This document shows, piece after piece, positions 1 to 6,166 of a DNA stretch of 15,379 nt (within the stretch, counting starts at the first letter, position 1; each line of letters opens with the position of its first letter). The notes beneath the pieces were generated by a model. It had not been told where the DNA came from. It did not search any database and saw only the letters and a program-made list of their open reading frames with translations. The translations under genes and the position numbers were made by a program. The stretch comes from Lachnospiraceae bacterium (GTDB taxonomy: Bacteria > Bacillota_A > Clostridia > Lachnospirales > Lachnospiraceae): the NCBI GenBank assembly GCA_017621115.1, contig JAGATU010000065.1, positions 1-15,379 of the forward strand, written 5' to 3'.

Positions 1-521
1 GCATTATGCTCACGGATTAATTCAATTGCCTTATTCAACTTCTCTTCAGAGATATTCTGTGTACGGCTTAAAATGATTGTTCCCGCATGTTCAATCTGGT
101 TAATAAAGAATTCACCAAAGTTCTTGATATACATTTTGGCTTTGGATGCATCCACAACAGCAACAGCGCTGTTTAACTGCACATCTTCACCCATATCCAC
201 GTCCTGAACGGCTTTCATAACATCGGAAAGCTTACCAACACCGGATGGCTCAATTAAAATTCTCTCCGGTGAATAGGTCTTCATTACTTCCTGCAGGGAA
301 GTCCCAAAATCGCCTACCAATGAACAACAGATACAGCCTGAATTCATTTCCTTAATCTCGATTCCGGCTTCTTTCAAAAATCCGCCGTCAACACCGATTT
401 CGCCAAATTCATTCTCAATTAATACTACCTTCTGGCCGTTTAATGCTTCACTTAGTAACTTCTTGATTAAAGTTGTCTTACCGGCTCCTAAAAATCCGGA
501 AACGATATCTATTCTTGTCAT
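1..521 (-). CDS. COG0523 (CobW/P47K) family GTPase, partial
   Basis: I translated this by hand. It starts with ATG at 521 after an AGGTAGG-type ribosome site, and 173 codons are visible before the left window edge, so the C-terminal half is missing. Visible motifs are Walker A GFLGAGKT (residues 9-16), the family metal-binding CxCC motif (C63, C65, C66, within GCICCS), and an EPSG switch element (about residues 91-94). COG0523 proteins are P-loop GTPases that act as metal chaperones or insertases for Zn, Co, Ni or Fe-type sites; which metal applies here cannot be read from the sequence. The G4 specificity motif, usually NKxD, appears as SRTQ in the stretch ILSRTQN. It has its own upstream promoter and so appears separate from the protease gene. 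Family assignment is firm; the metal and client are unknown. Confidence 0.9.
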   Translation of the reverse strand, partial: MTRIDIVSGFLGAGKTTLIKKLLSEALNGQKVVLIENEFGEIGVDGGFLKEAGIEIKEMNSGCICCSLVGDFGTSLQEVMKTYSPERILIEPSGVGKLSDVMKAVQDVDMGEDVQLNSAVAVVDASKAKMYIKNFGEFFINQIEHAGTIILSRTQNISEEKLNKAIELIREHN

Positions 522-587
522 GTTCCTACCTGACCTTTCTATATTAATCCGGGAACTTATCCCATTATTGTCTTTTTACCACTAGTT

Positions 588-616
588 ATTTTGCCCCTTT
601 TTAAGGTTAATGTCAA
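588..616 (-). promoter_or_regulatory. Sigma-A-type promoter of the COG0523 GTPase gene
   Basis: Read on the minus strand there is a perfect TTGACA (616-611), a 17-base spacer, and CAAAAT (593-588) as the -10 box, which matches consensus at four of six positions. The predicted start is near 581, giving a leader of about 60 bases. I saw no convincing Zur-type palindrome in the leader. The site lies between the protease stop and the GTPase start, so it most simply serves the GTPase. Confidence 0.65.
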
Positions 617-655
617 CTTGTCCGTTCACGGAAAGTATTAACTTTTCCTAAAAAG

Positions 656-1318
656 TCATCGCATACTCGCGTAAATATCAGCAATCGTCTTGGCACTAAG
701 TGCCCCTGACTCATTGTCTACACCACCAATCATCATTCCGATGTAACTTCCATCCTCTGCTACTGCCGCACAACCGGACATGCCAGGCGCCACTTCACAA
801 TAATTATAGATAAAATAATCATCAAAATCATCAATATACCAATTGGTGTGTCCAATCTTGCCTTTATGCTTTACAAATGATACATTTCCCCCGTTCCACT
901 CTAAAAAGCGGTATTCCATGGCATCATCTATTTCAAGTTCATTGACTGCCGTTTCCTCATAATATACGCAGGATAAATCTTCCAAAGTTTCAAATCCAAT
1001 ATCTTCTGTCCAAACTTCTATAAATCCGACATCATGCTTTACATTCACTCCCAATACCTTACCCGGAACAATATCCTGAGTTGGGAAATACACCATAACT
1101 TCTTCACTATCCTGTAACACATGATAGGTTGTCACAATAACCAAACTATCCTTTTTTACATCATATATTGAGCCATTTCCGCCATAACCTTCATTTGTAA
1201 TATATACCATAGCCTTTGTTGCACTGTTGTATTTTGTATTTTGCTGTATTCCAACCGCTAATACCCACAACAAAGCAAGAAAAACTATTAAAATACTATA
1301 TACCTGTTTTCTTTTCAT
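656..1318 (-). CDS. Membrane-anchored trypsin-like serine protease
   Basis: This is a 220-residue protein with a positively charged N-terminus and one hydrophobic segment (about residues 7-24), predicting a signal anchor with the catalytic domain outside the membrane. A chymotrypsin-fold triad is visible: His66 in TTYHVLQ, Asp96 in KHDVGFI and Ser181 in APGMSGCAA, with a DegP-like glycine-rich entry (GGNGSIYD). There is no PDZ domain, so it is shorter than HtrA/DegP proteases. The residue after GMSG is Cys rather than the usual Gly; the mature part has three Cys (117, 174, 183). The frame stays open upstream to 1396, but those codons would lie in the rnpB terminator and tail, so I chose the ATG at 1318, which follows GGGAT at suitable spacing. 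Substrate is unknown. It follows rnpB directly and may be transcribed by read-through from it. Confidence 0.8.
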   Translation of the reverse strand: MKRKQVYSILIVFLALLWVLAVGIQQNTKYNSATKAMVYITNEGYGGNGSIYDVKKDSLVIVTTYHVLQDSEEVMVYFPTQDIVPGKVLGVNVKHDVGFIEVWTEDIGFETLEDLSCVYYEETAVNELEIDDAMEYRFLEWNGGNVSFVKHKGKIGHTNWYIDDFDDYFIYNYCEVAPGMSGCAAVAEDGSYIGMMIGGVDNESGALSAKTIADIYASMR

Positions 1319-1325
1319 TCCATCA

Positions 1326-1330
1326 ATCCC
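1326..1330 (-). promoter_or_regulatory. Ribosome binding site deciding the protease start
   Basis: GGGAT lies 7 bases before the ATG at 1318. It is only a moderate match, but there is nothing better for the upstream ATG at 1396, which would place 26 extra codons in the rnpB terminator region. Confidence 0.45.
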
Positions 1331-1367
1331 AAATTGAAAATATGCAAAGCACACCCTTGTGCTTTGC
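1331..1367 (-). terminator. Hairpin terminator after rnpB
   Basis: A perfect 10-bp stem (1367-1358 with 1353-1344, arm GCAAAGCACA) closes a 4-base loop and is followed on the minus strand by ATATTTTCAATTT. The U tract is interrupted, so termination may be incomplete. A second copy of the ATATGCAAAG arm at 1387-1378 can pair with the same 3' arm, extending to 1340, so two hairpins compete. Confidence 0.7.
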
Positions 1368-1400
1368 GCACACTGCACTTTGCATATATCCTTCATCTAT

Positions 1401-1754
1401 CAAATAATAAGCAGGCCTGTAAGCCGGGTTATGTCGTGGATGGTCATCTATCTAGGACTGCTGTTACCAACAGCCTCGAGCGACCTACCTGAAAGCAAGC
1501 CGGGCAGACTTATCGCTTTCGTTTTGGTCTTGCTTCGGATGGGGTTTACATGTGCCCCTGTTGTTACCAACAGGGCGGTAGTCTCTTACACTGCCCTTCC
1601 ACCCTTACTGCTTCGCGAGCGAAACAGCGGTATATTTCTGTTGCACTGGCCTTGGAGTCGCCTCCACCGGACGTTATCCGGCATCCTGCCCTATGAAGCC
1701 CGGACTTTCCTCATCAGACACGTGTCTGCTGCGACCATCCGGCCTACTTATCTT
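1401..1754 (-). ncRNA. rnpB: RNase P RNA (class A)
   Basis: This is the catalytic RNA of RNase P, which removes 5' leaders from pre-tRNA. The minus strand carries the universal core near the 5' end (GAGGAAAGTCCGGGCT followed by ATAGGGCAG), the ACAGAAA element, and the 3' core CCACGACATAACCCGGCTTA. P1 can be drawn between ATAAGTAGGCC (1751-1741) and GGCCTGCTTAT (1416-1406). Two hairpins have GUAA tetraloops, fitting P12 and P18. The P15-P18 layout aligns with the E. coli class A RNA rather than the Bacillus class B type. Ends are approximate: the 5' end is set from the promoter and P1, the 3' end from P1. An oddity is that the L15 region does not show the GGU that pairs with tRNA CCA. Confidence 0.97.
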
Positions 1755-1758
1755 TGCT

Positions 1759-1787
1759 ATTATAATACAATTTAAACGTTAAAACAA
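1759..1787 (-). promoter_or_regulatory. rnpB promoter
   Basis: A perfect -10 box TATAAT (1764-1759) sits 17 bases downstream of TTGTTT (1787-1782), with a predicted start near 1752, exactly at the 5' strand of P1. The -35 box lies within the last codons of the upstream nucleoside kinase gene, whose TAA is at 1774-1772. I saw no terminator between the two genes, so rnpB could also receive read-through from the operon. Confidence 0.75.
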
Positions 1788-3421
1788 CTTCCGCCGCTAA
1801 ACTCACGAACGAGTGAATTATTCGGAATACTGTCGCCCGGAATACTTAAGAAATATCCAAGGAACTTAAGAAGTCTCTGTGCCTCATAATATTCCGGTTC
1901 TGTCGGCTGTACACTGTACAATAACGGTTCCGCATATGGCTTTAACAATGCAAGTTCATAGATTAGTGCTGAATTAAACATAACATCCGCACTCTCCTGG
2001 TATGGGAAGATATTCTCTTCTTCCCCACGTCTTACACTCGGCCACATCTGAAGTGTTCTTGTTGCGGAAGCACCTCTTGTTCTGGCATCACGCACCATTC
2101 TGCGAAGCAGTCTTCCATCCGTTGTCGGAATGCGGTTATGTCCGTCAACATTCAGACTGGTAAGTGCCGAAATATAAATCTTAAACTTACTATCAGACGG
2201 CAACGCATAGGACATCTTATCATTTAATCCATGAATACCTTCTATAACCAAAATATCATCCGGTCCGAGTTCCTTAAAGTTGCCGTTATATTCCCTATGT
2301 CCGGTCTTAAAATTAAACTTCGGCAGTTCCACTCTCTCACCATTAAGCAGACGACTCATATCCTTATTAAACTGCTCTAAATCAATGGCTTCCAAACATT
2401 CGAAATTGTAATCACCGTTAGCATCTCTCGGTGTTTTCTCTCTATCAACAAAATAATCGTCTACAGCAATCGGATGCGGTTTCAAGCCATGAGTCTGCAA
2501 CTGAATCGATAATCTGTGTGAAAAAGAAGTTTTGCCGGAGGAAGACGGACCTGCAATCATAACAAATTTGATACCGCCACGCGCAACAATCTCATTTGCA
2601 ATTTCTGCAATTCTTCTCTCCTGTAATGCTTCCTGTACCAGAATCACATCGGATAATCTGCCTTCGCAGATACGGTTATTCAAATCACCGACTGTACCGA
2701 TTCCCAAATCCTCACCCCAGGAATTAGCCGCTTCCAATGTAGCAAACAATTTTTCTCTCGGTTCAAATAACTCAAGCTGTGTCGGGCTGGCTTTGTCCGG
2801 CAATAATAAAAGAACTCCGCTTTCGTATGGAAACGCCTGGAAATACTTAATATATCCGGTACTCGGCAACATATATCCGTAGAAGTAGTCGTAGTATCCG
2901 TCAAGTTCATACACATTAACATAGGAACTGCGTCTGTAACGGAATAAATTAACCTTATCTTCCATCCCCTGCTGTCTAAATAGTGCAACTGCTTCTGCAA
3001 TCGGATACGGTTTCTTTGTAATCGGCAAATCAGCCGCTACCATATCGTTCATTCTCTTATTAATCAACTTAATAGAATTATCATCCAGTTTTTTTTCACC
3101 CTGAATGGCACAGTACAAACCTTTGCCGATGGAAAATTCCACCTTAATACGTACATCTTTACCCATAATATCATGCACGGCTTTTACAAAAAGCATAATC
3201 GCACTTCTCTCATAGGTTTTATGTCCGATGGTATCGGATAAGGTAATAAACTTTACATCCGCATCCTTACTGACTTTTTTATGTAATTCCCTGATTTTAC
3301 CATTCTCTGTAACCAAAGCAATTGTATTGTTGTACTGTTCCTGATATTCCTGTGCAATCTGCTCATATGTCGTGCCTACTGCATAATCTTTTGTAACTCC
3401 GCCAATTGTAATAACTGCCAT
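1772..3421 (-). CDS. TGS-domain nucleoside (uridine-type) kinase
   Basis: This 549-residue protein joins an N-terminal TGS domain (about 1-65) and a segment resembling the threonyl-tRNA synthetase second additional domain (about 66-200, with HKTYERSAIMLFVKAV) to a uridine kinase/phosphoribulokinase-type kinase domain. Walker A is GPSSSGKTS (291-299), followed by the DDYFVDRE substrate-site stretch and IEGIHGLN, typical of uridine kinases. Proteins of this architecture are usually annotated as nucleoside kinase or uridine kinase in Clostridia; the physiological substrate is not established from sequence. It starts 38 bases after the Nif3-family gene, behind an AAAGGGG ribosome site. The synthetase-like half lacks an aminoacylation domain, so it is not a synthetase. 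Whether the TGS/editing-like half binds RNA or regulates the kinase is open. Confidence 0.9.
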   Translation of the reverse strand: MAVITIGGVTKDYAVGTTYEQIAQEYQEQYNNTIALVTENGKIRELHKKVSKDADVKFITLSDTIGHKTYERSAIMLFVKAVHDIMGKDVRIKVEFSIGKGLYCAIQGEKKLDDNSIKLINKRMNDMVAADLPITKKPYPIAEAVALFRQQGMEDKVNLFRYRRSSYVNVYELDGYYDYFYGYMLPSTGYIKYFQAFPYESGVLLLLPDKASPTQLELFEPREKLFATLEAANSWGEDLGIGTVGDLNNRICEGRLSDVILVQEALQERRIAEIANEIVARGGIKFVMIAGPSSSGKTSFSHRLSIQLQTHGLKPHPIAVDDYFVDREKTPRDANGDYNFECLEAIDLEQFNKDMSRLLNGERVELPKFNFKTGHREYNGNFKELGPDDILVIEGIHGLNDKMSYALPSDSKFKIYISALTSLNVDGHNRIPTTDGRLLRRMVRDARTRGASATRTLQMWPSVRRGEEENIFPYQESADVMFNSALIYELALLKPYAEPLLYSVQPTEPEYYEAQRLLKFLGYFLSIPGDSIPNNSLVREFSGGSCFNV

Positions 3422-3459
3422 ATACTAACCCCTTTCTAAAAATACCCTTCTCTAAACAT

Positions 3460-4242
3460 TTATACCACGGTAAATGGTTCTTTTTCAGATGCTTTAACAA
3501 CCATAAGTTCCGGCATACGGCTGGCAAACACCTCTGCCATATACGGTACAAATAATTTTTCAATACCATAGTGGGATGCATCAATAACAGCAAGCCCCTG
3601 TTCCATTGCATCCAAACCATCATGATGTCCGATATCTCCGGTTATAAATACATCAGCCCCCATAGAAAGTGCATTCTTAATATAATCATCACCCGCTCCG
3701 GGTACAATAGCCACGGTCTCTATCGGTGCATCCTCATCCCCATAAATACGGACATTACTGATATCAAATACCATTTTGCAATACTGTGCACATTCTTTTA
3801 AGGACATCTCATGAGACAATCTGCCAATTCTGCCAATTCCTTCTTTTGAAACCTCATCCTCGTAGGTAACCTCCAACACCTGACAGTGGTGAAGTTTCAA
3901 CAAATCTGCAGCAGCATCTGCCATTCCCATCACATCAAAATTCGTGTGCATGGCATAATAACATATATCATTCTTAATCAGATTGATTAATCTTCTTCCG
4001 ATAAAATCATCTTCCGTTATCCGTTTCACTGCTGAAAACAAAAGCGGATGATGCGTTATTAACATATCCACCCCCTGTAATACCGCCTGTTGTACCACAT
4101 CATCGGTGGCATCCAATGCAAGCATTACTTTATGGACCGTTTTATCTTTTCTTCCGAGTAACAGGCCGACATTATCCCAGCCTTCCGCATAGGAAACCGG
4201 TGATAATTCTTCCAATAACTCCATTACATCCACACAACGCAT
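3460..4242 (-). CDS. Nif3-like dinuclear metal centre protein
   Basis: This 260-residue protein is full length for the short form of the Nif3/YqfO/YbgI family, which forms hexameric rings with a two-metal site. Likely metal ligands are His64 and His65 in ITHHPLLF, Asp103 in HTNFD, and His224 and Glu228 in DASHYGIE. The family was annotated as GTP cyclohydrolase I type 2, but its true activity is unsettled. It lacks the PII-like insert (about 100 residues) seen in longer members such as YqfO. Its start is fixed by AGGAGG (4254-4249), which overlaps the end of trmK; the 14-base gap and the common trmK-Nif3 pairing in Firmicutes suggest one transcript. Confidence 0.92.
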   Translation of the reverse strand: MRCVDVMELLEELSPVSYAEGWDNVGLLLGRKDKTVHKVMLALDATDDVVQQAVLQGVDMLITHHPLLFSAVKRITEDDFIGRRLINLIKNDICYYAMHTNFDVMGMADAAADLLKLHHCQVLEVTYEDEVSKEGIGRIGRLSHEMSLKECAQYCKMVFDISNVRIYGDEDAPIETVAIVPGAGDDYIKNALSMGADVFITGDIGHHDGLDAMEQGLAVIDASHYGIEKLFVPYMAEVFASRMPELMVVKASEKEPFTVV

Positions 4243-4256
4243 GAAAATCCTCCTGA

Positions 4257-4979
4257 CTACATAAAACAGGCGAGGGCCGTATCAATCAAACTGCGTCTCT
4301 TCCTAATCGTATCCTCTGTTGCTTTATCTGTATTATTGCCGTTGTTTACTATATCTTCTGCTATCTGCGCGTATTTGGCCTTTTCTTTTTCAAGATATTC
4401 CTGTAAAACAGGATGTTTTTCTTTTAACAAAAGAGGACCATACCATAATTCTTCTTCCGATAACGCCTGCGCCTTTTCCCCACGCCACGCAACACGCATA
4501 GCCGGATAAAACTTACCGTTATCTTTAACAATATCCTCCTGTATAATATGAAAACCCATATCCGTTAAGAACTGTCTTACCAGATGAAGTTCTGATTGCG
4601 GCTGCAAAACAATCTCCTTCAAATCTTTTGCTTTATCCATACAATCCGTAAGTATTTTAATTACAAGCCTTCCTCCCATACCTGCGATTAAAACACTATC
4701 TGCTTCTCCGAAAAGAAGCTTCTCCATTCCATCAGACAACCGGACATCTATGTAAGATGAAAGGCCACGCTCCTCAATATGCTCTTTTGCCCTAAGAAGC
4801 GGTCCTTCATTTACATCCATGGCGATTACTTTCGGACATATTCCGTTTTCCAACAGATAAATGGATACAAATCCGTGGTCACAACCGATATCGGCAAGGA
4901 CATTACCCTTGCTTACCATATCGGCCACCATCTGCATACGCTGCGACAGCACTATCTCTTGTTTCATTCTATCTTTCAT
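4257..4979 (-). CDS. trmK: tRNA (adenine22-N1)-methyltransferase
   Basis: TrmK makes m1A22 in the D-arm of tRNA using S-adenosylmethionine. The 240-residue length matches the family. SAM-fold motifs are DIGCDHG (residues 30-36, glycine loop), IAMDVNEGPL (acidic end of beta 2), IAGMGG (98-103) and LQPQSE (125-130). The C-terminal part (about 170-240) is helical and charged, matching the family's coiled-coil tail. The start lies only 3 bases after the rpoD stop and has no clear ribosome site, so translation probably depends on coupling to rpoD; Met5 is an alternative start. The residual doubt concerns the start codon, not the function. Confidence 0.93.
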   Translation of the reverse strand: MKDRMKQEIVLSQRMQMVADMVSKGNVLADIGCDHGFVSIYLLENGICPKVIAMDVNEGPLLRAKEHIEERGLSSYIDVRLSDGMEKLLFGEADSVLIAGMGGRLVIKILTDCMDKAKDLKEIVLQPQSELHLVRQFLTDMGFHIIQEDIVKDNGKFYPAMRVAWRGEKAQALSEEELWYGPLLLKEKHPVLQEYLEKEKAKYAQIAEDIVNNGNNTDKATEDTIRKRRSLIDTALACFM

Positions 4980-4982
4980 GTT

Positions 4983-6110
4983 TTAGTCCAGATAGTCTTT
5001 CAGCTTACGGCTGCGGCTCGGATGACGCAGTTTACGGAGTGCTTTGGCTTCAATCTGACGGATACGTTCACGGGTAACGTTAAATTCCTTACCAACTTCT
5101 TCCAATGTTCTTGCACGGCCGTCATCCAGACCGAAACGAAGACGGAGAACTTTCTGTTCTCTGTCCGTCAAAGTACTAAGCACCTCAACAAGCTGTTCTT
5201 TTAACAGTGTAAATGCAGCAGCATCTGCAGGCACCGGTACATTATCATCCTGGATGAAGTCACCAAGATGGCTGTCTTCTTCTTCACCAATCGGTGTTTC
5301 CAATGAAACCGGCTCCTGGCTGATCTTTAAAATTTCACGCACACGTTCTACCGGCATATTCATTTCTTCGGCGATTTCTTCCGGAGACGGTTCTCTTCCG
5401 AGTTCCTGTAATAACTGTCTGCTGACACGGATTAATTTATTAATGGTTTCAACCATATGAACCGGAATACGGATGGTTCTTGCCTGGTCGGCAATCGCTC
5501 TTGTAATCGCCTGACGAATCCACCATGTAGCATAGGTGGAAAATTTATAACCTTTACGGTAATCAAACTTTTCAACCGCTTTGATAAGACCCAAATTACC
5601 TTCCTGAATCAAATCAAGGAAAAGCATACCACGTCCCACATAACGCTTTGCAATACTTACTACCAGACGAAGGTTGGCTTCTGCCAGTTTCTTTTTGGCT
5701 TCCTCGTCTCCTTCTTCCATTTTCTGGGCAAGTTCAATTTCTTCTTCCGCACTTAAAAGAGGTACTTTACCGATTTCCTTTAAATACATTCTTACCGGGT
5801 CTTCAATGCTGACACCGTCCGGAACGGAAAGGTCGATATTTTCAACATCCACCTCATCTTCTTCGGTTAATATAATCTCTTCATCTTCAATTAACGGATC
5901 ATCATCCTCCGGCGATGTAATACGCAGTACATCAACGCCGCTATTTTCCAGTGTTTCAATCACACGGGCAAACTGCTCCTCAGTAAGTACAAGTTCTAAA
6001 AAATGGTCCTGAATCTCACTATACTCAAGAACATTCTTTTTCTTTTTGGCAAGAGCCATTATGCTCTTTACCTTCTCATCATATTTTGCCTGCATTGCTT
6101 CATCCATCAT
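4983..6110 (-). CDS. rpoD: RNA polymerase primary sigma factor (sigma-A)
   Basis: This 375-residue protein is the housekeeping sigma factor. Region 1.1 occupies about residues 8-65, followed by an acidic linker (66-95, rich in Asp/Glu). Region 1.2 starts near [11 protein letters not shown] (104-114). Region 2 includes the core-binding and -10 recognition helices ([43 protein letters not shown]). Region 3 covers about 222-300, and region 4.2 holds the -35 helix-turn-helix ([23 protein letters not shown], 336-358). All are intact. Length is typical for Gram-positive SigA. AGGAGG at 6125-6120 fixes the start at the first of two adjacent ATGs. It follows dnaG by 56 bases in the classic dnaG-rpoD arrangement. 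Confidence 0.98.
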   Translation of the reverse strand: MMDEAMQAKYDEKVKSIMALAKKKKNVLEYSEIQDHFLELVLTEEQFARVIETLENSGVDVLRITSPEDDDPLIEDEEIILTEEDEVDVENIDLSVPDGVSIEDPVRMYLKEIGKVPLLSAEEEIELAQKMEEGDEEAKKKLAEANLRLVVSIAKRYVGRGMLFLDLIQEGNLGLIKAVEKFDYRKGYKFSTYATWWIRQAITRAIADQARTIRIPVHMVETINKLIRVSRQLLQELGREPSPEEIAEEMNMPVERVREILKISQEPVSLETPIGEEEDSHLGDFIQDDNVPVPADAAAFTLLKEQLVEVLSTLTDREQKVLRLRFGLDDGRARTLEEVGKEFNVTRERIRQIEAKALRKLRHPSRSRKLKDYLD

Positions 6111-6145
6111 GTAATTCTTCCTCCTAAATATGGCATATGCATATT

Positions 6146-6151
6146 ATTATA
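6146..6151 (-). promoter_or_regulatory. Possible internal promoter -10 box before rpoD
   Basis: The 56-base dnaG-rpoD gap is very AT rich and contains a perfect TATAAT (6151-6146) about 36 bases before the rpoD start, followed by the small palindrome ATATGCATAT. No good -35 box lies 16-18 bases upstream, so this is only a candidate; TATAAT is easily found by chance in such AT-rich sequence. Confidence 0.25.
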
Positions 6152-6166
6152 TATTATTTATTTTGG

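Noticed and set aside
622..650. Small inverted repeats (TCCG/CGGA and GGAAA/TTTCC) after the protease stop
   Set aside because: The stems are short or bulged and no T tract follows, so I do not call a terminator.
1319..1396. A 26-residue N-terminal extension of the protease
   Set aside because: It runs through the rnpB terminator hairpin, and the signal-anchor topology is natural from Met at 1318.
1359..1775. A 138-codon plus-strand reading frame
   Set aside because: It lies antisense across rnpB, whose RNA structure explains the sequence; there is no ribosome site or protein-like composition.
3422..3459. Possible promoter or terminator between the Nif3-family gene and the kinase
   Set aside because: The 38-base gap holds a ribosome site but no hairpin or clear promoter boxes.
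6133..6145. Palindrome ATATGCATAT before rpoD
   Set aside because: It is short and in very AT-rich sequence; there is no second copy or known regulator site to support an operator.
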